Shown here: one piece after another, positions 8,224 to 16,938 of the stretch | Layout: every line of letters begins with the position of its first letter | Position numbering within the stretch: the stretch's first letter is position 1 | NCBI RefSeq assembly: GCF_015291725.1 | Contig: NZ_CP030038.1 | Span: forward strand, 1,911,001-1,975,000 | Origin: Bradyrhizobium sp. CCBAU 51765 | Lineage (GTDB): Bacteria; Pseudomonadota; Alphaproteobacteria; Rhizobiales; Xanthobacteraceae | DNA length: 64,000 nucleotides | Direction of reading: 5' to 3' | Position numbers and translations under genes: made by a program | Notes under the pieces: model-generated | Database searches by the model: none | What the model saw: the letters and a program-made list of their open reading frames with translations, nothing else | What the model was told of the DNA's origin: nothing

Positions 8224-8997
8224 TTGGCGACCGGATCAATCATTCAGGCGGGAGCGCCCGCGGCAGGGCGATGCGATGCCGGTGAACTGATCCGGCGCGC
8301 GGCCGCGCTGATCTTCGACGTCGACGGCACCCTGGCAGAGACCGAGGAAATGCACCGCCGGGCCTTCAACCTCGCTTTCGCCCGCCACGGTCTCGACTGG
8401 CGGTGGGACCGTGCCGTCTACAAGGAGCTGTTGCGGGTCACGGGCGGCAAGGAGCGCATGCGCGCCTACCACATCAGGCTGGGGACCGCCCCGCCATTGT
8501 CGGACATGGACATCGCAGAGCTGCACCGCATCAAGACCGCGCATTATGCCGAACTGATCGAGACCGGCTGCTGCCCCTTGCGACCGGGCGTGACGGATCT
8601 GCTCGCCGCGGCCCGGGCGCGCGGCCAGCGGCTTGCCATTGCGACCACCACCTCGCACGGCAATATCGATGCGCTGCTCTCGCAGGCCCTGGGCAGGCGC
8701 TGGGCCGCGGATTTCGAGGCGATCGTCGCCGGCGATGACGTGCGGCACAAGAAGCCTGCGCCGGACGTCTATCTCGAGATCCTGGCGCGGCTGAAGCTCG
8801 GCGCGCCGGACTGTGTCGCGATTGAGGATTCCGCCAACGGCCTGGTTGCGGCCTCGCGTGCCGGCATCCCGGTTCTGATCACGCGCAGCATGTTCTTTGG
8901 GGACGATGACTTCGCCGCGGCGCGGGTCGTGCTGGACGATCTGTCGGAACTCGGTGCCGCCAAACAAAAAACTGAGGAACAACCCCATGCGCAGTAG
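8224..8997 (+). CDS. HAD-superfamily phosphatase, CbbY-like
   Basis: About 257 residues from the preferred start. Motif I is FDVDGTLAETEEMH, with nucleophile and acid Asp; the helical cap follows; motif II is the Thr run in IATTTSHG; motif III/IV is the Lys in RHKKPAPDVYLE and ED in CVAIEDSANGL. This matches CbbY/Gph-like sugar-phosphate phosphatases (xylulose-1,5-bisphosphatase in Calvin-cycle operons). No cbb genes are in the window, so the substrate is open. The TTG at 8224 has a strong GGGAGGGAGG five bases upstream; ATG at 8185 and TTG at 8161 in the same frame are weaker alternatives. Confidence 0.85.
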   Translation: MATGSIIQAGAPAAGRCDAGELIRRAAALIFDVDGTLAETEEMHRRAFNLAFARHGLDWRWDRAVYKELLRVTGGKERMRAYHIRLGTAPPLSDMDIAELHRIKTAHYAELIETGCCPLRPGVTDLLAAARARGQRLAIATTTSHGNIDALLSQALGRRWAADFEAIVAGDDVRHKKPAPDVYLEILARLKLGAPDCVAIEDSANGLVAASRAGIPVLITRSMFFGDDDFAAARVVLDDLSELGAAKQKTEEQPHAQ

Positions 8998-9021
8998 ATC
9001 ACGCCTGCGTGATCGCTGCGG

Positions 9022-9429
9022 TCAGTGGACGCGGTGACTCGCTCTATCGTCCTCGGCCTGTTCGACAATCTGCGCGATCGGGCTGGACTGATGGTGGACG
9101 AGGCGCCAGTCGTCGCCGACGCGGCGAAAATGGTTTGCGGCGGCCAAGGCGGTGCCGTCGACGATCTCGATGCAGAGCACCCGCGCGCTGTCGCCATCGA
9201 CGATCGCCTGAGGCTCGGCGCAGACGATCTGTGGCCGCTCCGGGTTTTGCAGGATGTCGCGCCAGCTGCCGATCACGGTGGCGCGCCCGATGATGGCCGG
9301 CCAGCCGGGATGGATGCAGGAGATGGCGTCGTCATCCGCCCACATCCGTTGCATTTCGTCGAAATCGCCGGTCGAAAAGGCGGCGTAGAAGGCCGCGTTG
9401 GCGGCGATGACCTTGCTGTCGTTTGCCAT
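9022..9429 (-). CDS. SnoaL-like/NTF2-fold protein
   Basis: 135 residues starting MANDSKVIAANAAFYAAF, with the cone-shaped NTF2-fold pattern: a helical start, MWADDDAISCIHPGW, GSWRDIL, then strands ending WRLVHHQSSP. Family members range from polyketide cyclases to proteins with no known activity. The conserved start is at 9427-9429; GGAGG is only one base from it, which is unusually close, so an upstream start (up to 9504) cannot be excluded. It converges with the HAD phosphatase. Confidence 0.8.
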   Translation of the reverse strand: MANDSKVIAANAAFYAAFSTGDFDEMQRMWADDDAISCIHPGWPAIIGRATVIGSWRDILQNPERPQIVCAEPQAIVDGDSARVLCIEIVDGTALAAANHFRRVGDDWRLVHHQSSPIAQIVEQAEDDRASHRVH

Positions 9430-9557
9430 GCCTCCGGGGTGGGGCAAGGACAGGCAAAAATCAAGCGCGACTTCCGTCGATTTTGGCCGCAGTGCAGCAT
9501 TCAAGTTCGCGCCCGCTCTGTGGGCGGTTCACGCGGGGGAAGGTGGGAGAAGACGCA

Positions 9558-10247
9558 TCATCCGATCGCAAAATCGGCTGCCGTCTCGGCGTGAATGGCC
9601 GTCGTGTCGAACGTCTCGACCGAGGTATCGTCCTGGCCGACCAGCATCGTGATCTCGGTGCAGCCGAGGATTATGCACTCGGCGCCGCGGGCGACGAGGG
9701 CCGCCATCACCTCCTGATAGCGACGGCGCGAGGGAGCGGCGACGTTCCCGAGGCACAGCTCGTCGTAGATGATGCGGTTCACGTCGGCGCGCTCGTCGGC
9801 CGCAGGAATCAGCACATCGAGATCATGCGCGCGCAGCCGGTCGATGTAGAAATCCTGCTCCATCGTGAACTTGGTGCCGAGCAGCCCGACTCGCCGGTAT
9901 CCCTTGGCCCGAATCCGCTGCGCCGTCGCGTCGCCGATGTCGATGAACGGAACGGTCACGCTGGCCGTGATCTCGGGCGCCAGTTTATGCATCGTGTTCG
10001 TGCAGAGCACGATCGCACGCGCCCCGGCGCTTTCGAGCCGCCGTGCGACCTCCGCCAGGCTGGCCGCCGCCTCCTGCCAGCGTCCGGCATACTGCATCTG
10101 TTTGATCTCCTCGAAATCGTAGGAATACATCAACAAGGGTGCCGAATGCAGCTTGCCCATGCGGTCGCGGATCCGCTCGTTGATCAGCTTGTAGTAGAGC
10201 GCGGTGCTCTCCCAGCTCATGCCGCCGATCAGGCCGATGGTTTGCAT
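9558..10247 (-). CDS. Aspartate/glutamate racemase family protein (YgeA-like)
   Basis: 229 residues. The start MQTIGLIGGMSWESTALYY is diagnostic of the PLP-independent Asp/Glu racemase family. Both catalytic cysteines are present, C82 in LCTNTMHK and C196 in LGCTEI, placed symmetrically on the two lobes. It should interconvert D- and L-amino acids, probably aspartate, glutamate or another. It is divergent from the phosphoesterase gene at 10466, with about 220 bases of shared promoter region between. Confidence 0.9.
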   Translation of the reverse strand: MQTIGLIGGMSWESTALYYKLINERIRDRMGKLHSAPLLMYSYDFEEIKQMQYAGRWQEAAASLAEVARRLESAGARAIVLCTNTMHKLAPEITASVTVPFIDIGDATAQRIRAKGYRRVGLLGTKFTMEQDFYIDRLRAHDLDVLIPAADERADVNRIIYDELCLGNVAAPSRRRYQEVMAALVARGAECIILGCTEITMLVGQDDTSVETFDTTAIHAETAADFAIG

Positions 10248-10465
10248 TCCAGTGCTCCCGGCAGTGATTCAATCGGATCGTAGACGAAGATGCCGGAGCC
10301 CGGTAGCCGTCCCTTGATTGCGGCGCCTTCGTCGTGTCATTGTTCCCCAGCGCCGATTTGATCCTCAGCTTGCGGGCGCTTCTACAAATGCAGCTAAAGA
10401 GAACCGCTATCCCTGCATCGTCCCGCATTGCGTGAATCGTCGGCCATCTCGACTGGGAGGGTCAC

Positions 10466-11212
10466 ATGAAATTTGCTGCGATCGCGGATGTCCACGGGAA
10501 TCGTCCGGCGCTGGACGCCGTCCTTGCGGACATTGCCGCGCTCGGTATCGACGACGTCGTAAATCTTGGAGACCACGTCAGCGGACCGCTCGAGGCGGCA
10601 AGAACAGCAGACCTGCTCATCGAGCGCGGCTTTCCGTCGGTACGGGGCGATCAGGATCGAATCCTTCTGGAGCTCCGGCAGGCCGGTACTTCGGCGCGCA
10701 GCGATTTCCAGCAGCTCGCGCGCAAGCATTTCGACTGGATGGCAAGCATGCCACCCACGCTGATGTACAGAGACCGGGTGTTCCTGTGCCACGCGTCACC
10801 GAGGAACGATGCCGCCTTCTGGCTCGATCATATAGCCGAGGACGGCAGCGTGCGCGCCAGTCCGATCGAGGCGATCGAGTCCGAGGCCGAGGGGATCACG
10901 GCCGAAGTCATCCTGTGCGGGCACACTCACATTCCGAGGGTTGTTCGTCTGATGGATGGACGACTGGTCGTAAACCCCGGCAGCGTCGGGCTGCCCGGCT
11001 ACGACGGGAAGCTGCCTGTGCCCTACGTGGTTGAGGTCGGCACGCCCCACGCGTGCTATGCCCTGCTGGAGCATGCCGGAGGAGCCTGGACCGCGACGAT
11101 CCGCTACGTGCCCTACGATAGCGCGGCCATGGCCGCACTGGCGCGCAGCAAGGGAATGCTCGCCTGGGCGAGCGCGATTGCAACCGGCTGGATTCGGCCG
11201 GAGCGGAGTTAG
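10466..11212 (+). CDS. YfcE/MJ0936-type metallophosphoesterase
   Basis: 248 residues with the calcineurin-like metal motifs in order: D-x-H in IADVHGN (residues 7-11), GD in NLGDHV, and the terminal GHTHIP. Family members are phosphodiesterases of unsettled physiological substrate. GGGAGG sits six bases before the ATG. About 250 bases separate it from the next gene, so it is probably a single unit. Confidence 0.9.
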   Translation: MKFAAIADVHGNRPALDAVLADIAALGIDDVVNLGDHVSGPLEAARTADLLIERGFPSVRGDQDRILLELRQAGTSARSDFQQLARKHFDWMASMPPTLMYRDRVFLCHASPRNDAAFWLDHIAEDGSVRASPIEAIESEAEGITAEVILCGHTHIPRVVRLMDGRLVVNPGSVGLPGYDGKLPVPYVVEVGTPHACYALLEHAGGAWTATIRYVPYDSAAMAALARSKGMLAWASAIATGWIRPERS

Positions 11213-11465
11213 GCCGCACCAGGTCGGAACGGCACTCCGTGGTCCCGCGCTGACGCCGCGCCTCGAAGCTCCGGTGTCGTTCACGAATCTGGTCCAGGGT
11301 GGCCGCGACACGGGCGGTCGTGCAAAGGGCAGGGACGGGCATGCCGCCTGCGCAGGCTGCGAAAAGCCTTTCGATCTTGCGCGTCCTGTCGGCCTGTCCT
11401 ACGCCACGTCCGACGAAATTTTGCGAGGCGGTGAGGGGCACTGCCGAAGTCTCGAGGGAGCCGAC

Positions 11466-13127
11466 ATGACCATTCGCAACACCCGCACCGGGGGCCAGAT
11501 CCTGATCGATCAGCTCGTCGCCCAAGGCGTCGAGCGCGTCACCTGCGTGCCGGGCGAGAGCTATCTGGCGGCGCTCGACGCGCTGCATGACAGCCCGATC
11601 GACGTCATGATCTGCCGGGCCGAAGGCGGCGCGGCGATGATGGCGGAGGCCTATGGCAAGCTCACGGGGCGCCCTGGCGTTTGCTTCGTCACCCGCGGGC
11701 CCGGCGCGACCAATGCCAGCCACGGCGTCCACATCGCGATGCAGGATTCGACGCCGATGATCCTGTTCGTCGGCCAGGTCGACACCGGCATGCGCGAGCG
11801 CGAGGCGTTCCAGGAGCTCGACTACAAGGCGGTGTTCGGCTCCATGGCGAAATGGGCGGTCGAGATCGACCGCCCCGACCGCATTCCGGAGCTGGTGGCG
11901 CGCGCCTTCCGCGTCGCCATGCAGGGCCGCCCCGGTCCCGTGGTGATCGCGCTGCCGGAGAACATGCTGACCGAAACCGCCGCCGTTGCCGATGCCATGC
12001 GCATCGAGCCCGCCGTGAGCTGGCCGGCGCCTGCCGATATCGAACGCGTCGGTGCGATGCTTGCGAGCGCCAAGGCGCCGCTGGTCATTCTCGGCGGCAC
12101 GCGCTGGACCGAGGAGGCGACCAGGAGCATTGCGCGCTTTGCCGAGCGGTTCGACCTGCCGGTCGCGACCTCGTTCCGCAGGGCCTCGCTGATCGATGCC
12201 GACCATTCACACTATGCCGGCGATCTCGGCATCGGACCGAGCCCGGGCCTGAAGGCGCGTATCGAGGGTGCCGATGTCGTCCTGCTCATCGGCGGCCGCA
12301 TGTCGGAGATGCCGTCCTCGTCCTATACGCTGCTCGACATTCCGACCCCGCAGCAAAAGCTGATCCACGTGCATCCGGGCGCCGAAGAGCTCGGCCGGGT
12401 CTATCAGCCGGCGCTTGCGATCCAGGCGACGCCGGCCGCATTCGCTGCCGCCGTCGAGACGCTGAAGCCCGCCGGCGCGGTGGCCTGGAAGGGCGAGGCC
12501 GCCAAGGCGCACGCCGATTATCTCGCCTGGACCGGGAAGGCCCGCGAGCTGCCGGGCAGGTTCCAGTACGGCGAGGTGATGACCTGGCTGCGCGACCGCC
12601 TGCCGAAGGATGCCATCGTCTGCAACGGCGCCGGCAATTATGCCGGCTGGATCCATCGCCATCACCGCTTCCACAGCTTTGCCGCCCAGCTCGCGCCGAC
12701 CTCGGGCTCGATGGGCTATGGCGTGCCGGCCGGCGTGCTCGCCAAACGGCAGTATCCGGATCGCGTCGTCGTCGCCTTCGCCGGTGACGGCTGCTTCCTG
12801 ATGAACGGCCAGGAATTCGCGACGGCCGTGCAGTATGACGCGCCGCTGATCGTCGTCGTCATCGACAATTCGCAATACGGCACCATCCGCATGCACCAGG
12901 AGCGCGACTATCCTGGCCGTGTCGTCGGCACCCAGCTCAAGAATCCGGACTTTGCGATGTACGCGAAGGCGTTCGGCGGCCATGGCGAGCGTGTCGAGCG
13001 CACCGAAGAGTTCGCTCCCGCCTTCGAGCGGGCGCTGGCCTCGGGCAAGCCGTCGATCCTCCACTGCATCATCGATCCGCGCGCGATCTCGGTCGGCAAG
13101 GATTTCGTGCCCGCTGTGAAGGCTTAA
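11466..13127 (+). CDS. Thiamine-pyrophosphate enzyme, acetolactate synthase-like
   Basis: 553 residues with the three domains of the TPP decarboxylase/carboligase superfamily. The catalytic Glu is E53 in RAEGGAA, and the cofactor motif runs from GDGCFLMNG to IDNSQYGT (GDG...N). It resembles the large subunit of acetolactate synthase, but there is no small subunit nearby and the neighbours are catabolic, so true branched-chain synthesis is unlikely. It is the first gene of a plus-strand operon with a D-amino-acid dehydrogenase-like gene 4 bases later. GAGGGAG precedes the ATG; the frame is open further upstream but lacks homology there. Confidence 0.88.
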   Translation: MTIRNTRTGGQILIDQLVAQGVERVTCVPGESYLAALDALHDSPIDVMICRAEGGAAMMAEAYGKLTGRPGVCFVTRGPGATNASHGVHIAMQDSTPMILFVGQVDTGMREREAFQELDYKAVFGSMAKWAVEIDRPDRIPELVARAFRVAMQGRPGPVVIALPENMLTETAAVADAMRIEPAVSWPAPADIERVGAMLASAKAPLVILGGTRWTEEATRSIARFAERFDLPVATSFRRASLIDADHSHYAGDLGIGPSPGLKARIEGADVVLLIGGRMSEMPSSSYTLLDIPTPQQKLIHVHPGAEELGRVYQPALAIQATPAAFAAAVETLKPAGAVAWKGEAAKAHADYLAWTGKARELPGRFQYGEVMTWLRDRLPKDAIVCNGAGNYAGWIHRHHRFHSFAAQLAPTSGSMGYGVPAGVLAKRQYPDRVVVAFAGDGCFLMNGQEFATAVQYDAPLIVVVIDNSQYGTIRMHQERDYPGRVVGTQLKNPDFAMYAKAFGGHGERVERTEEFAPAFERALASGKPSILHCIIDPRAISVGKDFVPAVKA

Positions 13128-13131
13128 AGCG

Positions 13132-14397
13132 ATGCCGGCCGGCCGCCACGTCGCCATCATCGGTGCCGGCGCGATCGGTGTGATCAGCGCGATCGAGGCG
13201 CTGCGCGAGGGCCATCGCGTCACGCTGATCGATCCGGGCGAGCCCGGCGGCGAGCAGGCGGCGAGCTACGGCAATGCCGGCTGGCTGTCGTCGCATTCGG
13301 TGATCCCGCCGGCCGAGCCGGGCGTATGGAAGAAGGTGCCGGGATATCTGATGGATCCGCTCGGGCCGCTCGCGATCCGCTGGTCCTACTTGCCGAAGGC
13401 GTTGCCCTGGCTGGTCAAGTACCTGCTCTCGGGCTGGACCGAGCCACGCGTCGAGACGACGGCGTTCGCGCTACGCGACCTCCTGAAGGACGCGCCGTTG
13501 CTGCACCGGAAGCTCGCCGAAGAGGCGGGCGTGCCTGAACTCATCGAGCGCAACGGCGTGATGCATGTCTTCCCCTCGCGCGGCAATTTCGACAATGACC
13601 TCGGCTGGCGCCTGCGCAAGAAGGTCGGGGTCCAATGGCTCGAGCTGAACGCCGACGAGATGCGCCAGCGCGAGCCGGAGCTGCATCCGCGCTACACCTT
13701 TGGCGTGGTGGTGGAGGAGGCCGGACGCTGCCGCGATCCCGGCGCCTATGTCGCCGCGCTCGCCGCACATGCATTGGCGAGCGGCGTCAGGCTGGTGCGT
13801 GCCAAGGCGACGGGACTCAAGCTCTCCGGCAACAAGCTCGTCGCCGTCATCACCGAGACCGGCGAGATTGCCTGCGATGCCGCGGTGATCGCCGCCGGCG
13901 CGCGATCCAGGCAGCTCACGGCGTCGGTCGGCGATCCCCTCCCGCTCGAGACCGAGCGCGGCTATCATGTCGTGATTGAGAATCCGGAATCGGGCCCGCG
14001 TAGCTCGATGATGGCGTCCGACGCCAAGATGGTGGTGAACTGGACCAACAAGGGCCTGCGGGCCGCAGGCACGGTGGAGATTGCCGGCTTGGAGGCCGCG
14101 CCGAACTGGAAGCGCGCCGAGATCCTGCGCAGCCACCTCCTCAGCATGTTCCCGAAACTGCCGAAGGACATCCCGGCCTCCCGCATCAAGACCTGGTTCG
14201 GCCATCGCCCGAGCATGCCGGACGGGCGTCCCTGTATCGGCTACGCGCGCGCCTCGCGCGACATCGTCTATGCCTTCGGCCACGGCCATGTCGGCCTGGT
14301 CGGATCAGCCCGCACCGGCCGTCTCGTCGCCCAGCTCCTGAGCGGCAAGGCGCCAGAAATTCCACTCGCGCCGTTCGCGCCCGATCGTTTCCTCTGA
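13132..14397 (+). CDS. FAD-dependent oxidoreductase, D-amino acid dehydrogenase-like (DadA family)
   Basis: 421 residues. The N-terminal dinucleotide motif is IIGAGAIGVISA, followed by the DAO-fold DPGEPGGEQAASYGNAG segment typical of DadA, and a C-terminal GHGHVGLVGSA that closes the FAD site. It should oxidise a D-amino acid or other amine to a keto or imino product with electrons passed to a quinone or acceptor. It lies 4 bases after the TPP enzyme, which could act on the keto acid produced. The substrate is unknown. Confidence 0.87.
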   Translation: MPAGRHVAIIGAGAIGVISAIEALREGHRVTLIDPGEPGGEQAASYGNAGWLSSHSVIPPAEPGVWKKVPGYLMDPLGPLAIRWSYLPKALPWLVKYLLSGWTEPRVETTAFALRDLLKDAPLLHRKLAEEAGVPELIERNGVMHVFPSRGNFDNDLGWRLRKKVGVQWLELNADEMRQREPELHPRYTFGVVVEEAGRCRDPGAYVAALAAHALASGVRLVRAKATGLKLSGNKLVAVITETGEIACDAAVIAAGARSRQLTASVGDPLPLETERGYHVVIENPESGPRSSMMASDAKMVVNWTNKGLRAAGTVEIAGLEAAPNWKRAEILRSHLLSMFPKLPKDIPASRIKTWFGHRPSMPDGRPCIGYARASRDIVYAFGHGHVGLVGSARTGRLVAQLLSGKAPEIPLAPFAPDRFL

Positions 14398-14406
14398 GAG
14401 CGCACC

Positions 14407-15150
14407 ATGACCGTCTCAGCCAGCCCATCCCCCCGCATCGCCCGTGGCGGCAAGGCCATCTATGGCGCGCCGCTCGGCATCCTGATGCTGGAGGCGCGCT
14501 TCCCCCGGATTCCCGGCGACATGGGCAACGGCACGACCTGGCCGTTCCCCGTGCTTTATCGCGTGGTGAGCGGCGCCTCGCCGGAGAAAGTGGTGCTGAA
14601 AGGCGCCGCCGGCCTGCTGCCCGACTTCATCGACGCGGCCAAGGATTTGGTGCGGTTAGGCGCCGAGGCCATCACCACCAATTGCGGCTTCCTCTCGCTG
14701 TTCCAGAAGGAGATCGCGGCGGCGGTCGGCGTTCCCGTCGCGACCTCGTCGCTGATGCAGGTGCCCTGGGTGCAGGCGACGTTGCCGCCGGGCAAGCGCG
14801 TCGGCCTCGTCACGGTGTCGGGCTCGACCCTGACGCCGGCCCATCTCGAAGGCGCCGGCGTGCCGCTCGACACGCCGCTGGTCGGCACCGAGAACGGCAA
14901 GGAGTTTTTCCGTGTCCTGATCAAGGCCGAGAAGGACGACATGGACGTCGCGCAGGCCGAGCGCGACGTGGTCGAGGCCGGCAAGGCGCTCGTTGCCAGG
15001 AATCCGGATGTCGGCGCCATCGTGCTCGAATGCACCAACATGCCGCCTTATGCCGCAGCGCTTCAGGCCGAAGTCGGGCTGCCGGTCTACGACATCTATT
15101 CCATGATCACCTGGTTTCACGCCGGACTGCGCCCGCGCGTTTTTGCGTGA
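14407..15150 (+). CDS. Asp/Glu/hydantoin racemase-like protein
   Basis: 247 residues. It has the two-lobed racemase layout with paired cysteines C93 (TTNCGF) and C209 (LECTNM), both retained. The superfamily includes hydantoin and aspartate racemases, arylmalonate decarboxylase and maleate isomerase, so the reaction cannot be fixed from sequence. Its place between a D-amino acid dehydrogenase-like gene (9 bases upstream) and an SDR suggests it supplies the D-enantiomer to the dehydrogenase. Confidence 0.82.
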   Translation: MTVSASPSPRIARGGKAIYGAPLGILMLEARFPRIPGDMGNGTTWPFPVLYRVVSGASPEKVVLKGAAGLLPDFIDAAKDLVRLGAEAITTNCGFLSLFQKEIAAAVGVPVATSSLMQVPWVQATLPPGKRVGLVTVSGSTLTPAHLEGAGVPLDTPLVGTENGKEFFRVLIKAEKDDMDVAQAERDVVEAGKALVARNPDVGAIVLECTNMPPYAAALQAEVGLPVYDIYSMITWFHAGLRPRVFA

Positions 15151-15189
15151 ACGCGTCCGCGAGATCGTCACAAGTCCTGGAGCGAACCC

Positions 15190-15969
15190 ATGAAACTATC
15201 CGGCAAGGTCGCCGCCATCACCGGCGCGGCGCGCGGCATCGGCAAGGCCTGCGCGAAGAGATTCCTGGACGATGGCGTCAAGGTCGTCATCTCCGACATC
15301 GATGCAGACGGCCTCGCCGCGACGGCTGCCGAGCTGGGGCGGCCCGACGCCTTGCGCACCGTGGCCGGCAATGTCGCCAGGCGCACTGACGTGGATCAGC
15401 TCGTCGCGACCGCCGTGAAGGAGTTCGGCCGGCTCGACATCATGGTCAATAATGCCGGCGTGGCCCGCAACCGGGACATCCTCGACATTACCGAAGAGGA
15501 ATTCGACGAGATCATCGGCATCAACTTGAAGGGCGCGTTCTTCGGCGTGCAGGCGGCGGCAAGGCAAATGATCGCGCAGGGCGGCGGCGGGGTCATCATC
15601 AACATGTCCTCGGTGAATGCGCTGCTCGCGATCCCGGCGCTGGCGACCTATGCCATGTCCAAGGGCGGCATGAAGCAGCTCACCTCGGTCGCGGCTGTCG
15701 CGCTCGCCCCGCACAACATTCGTGTGGTGGCGGTTGGCCCCGGCACGATCCTGACCGACATGGTGGCCTCGTCCATCTACACCTCGGAGGATGCCCGCAG
15801 GACCGTGATGTCGCGCACGCCCGCCGGCCGCGGCGGCGAGCCGAGCGAGGTGGCATCGGTCGTGGCGTTCCTTGCCAGCGACGATGCGTCCTACATCACC
15901 GGCCAGACGATCTATCCCGATGGCGGCCGGCTGGTCCTGAACTACACCGTGCCGGTGAAGGACAAGTAG
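15190..15969 (+). CDS. Short-chain dehydrogenase/reductase
   Basis: 259 residues of classical SDR. TGAARGIGKA is the cofactor glycine motif, NNAGVAR is present, the active-site Ser lies in INMSSV and the Tyr-x3-Lys is in TYAMSKGG. The acidic D in SDIDADG after the second strand favours NAD over NADP. GGAG precedes the ATG. It is the last gene of the plus-strand catabolic operon and is followed by a palindromic repeat. It probably reduces or oxidises a keto or hydroxy intermediate of the same unknown pathway. Confidence 0.92.
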   Translation: MKLSGKVAAITGAARGIGKACAKRFLDDGVKVVISDIDADGLAATAAELGRPDALRTVAGNVARRTDVDQLVATAVKEFGRLDIMVNNAGVARNRDILDITEEEFDEIIGINLKGAFFGVQAAARQMIAQGGGGVIINMSSVNALLAIPALATYAMSKGGMKQLTSVAAVALAPHNIRVVAVGPGTILTDMVASSIYTSEDARRTVMSRTPAGRGGEPSEVASVVAFLASDDASYITGQTIYPDGGRLVLNYTVPVKDK

Positions 15970-15989
15970 GGGCTTTGTCGCCCCACACT

Positions 15990-16099
15990 CGCTGTCATCG
16001 CCCGGTCAAGACCGGGCGATCCAGTACTCCGAGACAGCAGTGATAGAACCGATCGGCCGCGGCGTACTGGATGCCCCGCTTTCGCGTGGCATGACAGCG
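15990..16099. repeat. Palindromic intergenic repeat A
   Basis: An inverted-repeat element: outer arms CGCTGTCAT... and ...ATGACAGCG, inner arms ATCCAGTAC/GTACTGGAT, plus an internal perfect 10-base hairpin (ATCGCCCGGT, CAAG loop). It lies between convergent genes and could also terminate both. Similar dispersed palindromes are common in Bradyrhizobium-type genomes. Confidence 0.75.
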
Positions 16100-16124
16100 G
16101 TGGTCGCGCGGGCAATCTCGCCCT

Positions 16125-16919
16125 TCACTCCGCCGCAACCGTCATCCCGTGACCCAGCTGCTTCGAGATGCCCCCCGCGCAGTCGCGCAAGGCATGCGCG
16201 ATCGGGCTGTCCCAGCGGGCATCAAAGGTGCCTTCCGGCCCCATCGCGGTGATGACCAGCGCGACATGGCCGGAATGATCGAACACGGGCGCCGAGAAGG
16301 CGTTGACGCCGGGCAGGGGATCGCCGAGCGCACGGGCGAGGCCGTGCTTGCGGACCTCGGCGAGGATCTCGGCGACCTTCGCGCCCTTCACCGCGCGCTT
16401 CGGATTGTAGCCGACGCCGCGACGATCGAGCCCGCTTTCGAGCGCGGCAGCGATCGTCTTCTCCGGCAGGAACGCCGCAAAGGCGCGGCCCGTCGCGGTC
16501 TCCAGCAGCGCCATCACCGAACCGGCCCGCATCACGATGTGGAGGGGCTGGGCCGGCTCTTCGAGCTGCACCACGGTTGGGCCGTGCGTGCCCCAGACGG
16601 CGAGCGAGACGGCATGGCCGATCTGGTTCGCGAGCGCCGCGATCCTGGGACGCGCGATGCGCACGCCCGAGAGCCGGCGCAGGCTGATCAGGCCGAGCTC
16701 GAGCGCCAGCGCGCCGATCTCGTAGCGGCCGGTGGTTTCGTCCTGCTCGATCAGGCCGATGCGGGAGAAGCTGGCGAGATAGGGATGCGCCTTGGCCGGC
16801 GTCATGCCGGCCTCGCGGGCGAGATCGCGCAGCATCATCGGCTCGCCGCATCTTGCGAGCGCGCGGAGCAATTCTCCGCCGACCTCGATCGACTGGATGC
16901 CGCGGCTTTCTCTCTTCAT
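16125..16919 (-). CDS. IclR-family transcriptional regulator
   Basis: 264 residues. An N-terminal winged helix (SIEVGGELLRALA, then LAREAGMTPAKAHPYLASF recognition segment) is followed by the IclR effector domain ending in a GAF-like fold (VFDHSGHVALVITAMG). IclR proteins control catabolic operons in response to the pathway substrate. The ATG at 16917-16919 has AGGAGG upstream. It is 19 bases downstream of the FAD oxidoreductase on the same strand, so it is probably cotranscribed with it, and it likely controls both that operon and the convergent plus-strand one. Confidence 0.92.
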   Translation of the reverse strand: MKRESRGIQSIEVGGELLRALARCGEPMMLRDLAREAGMTPAKAHPYLASFSRIGLIEQDETTGRYEIGALALELGLISLRRLSGVRIARPRIAALANQIGHAVSLAVWGTHGPTVVQLEEPAQPLHIVMRAGSVMALLETATGRAFAAFLPEKTIAAALESGLDRRGVGYNPKRAVKGAKVAEILAEVRKHGLARALGDPLPGVNAFSAPVFDHSGHVALVITAMGPEGTFDARWDSPIAHALRDCAGGISKQLGHGMTVAAE

Positions 16920-16938
16920 GCGCCTCCTGGCGGGTGGC

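Noticed and set aside
11466..13127. Calling the TPP enzyme a true acetolactate synthase (ilvB/ilvI)
   Set aside because: No small regulatory subunit beside it and the neighbours are catabolic; the superfamily is too broad for that name.
15990..16099. Treating the palindromic repeats as CRISPR
   Set aside because: They are single mirror-arm elements with no regular spacers and no cas genes.
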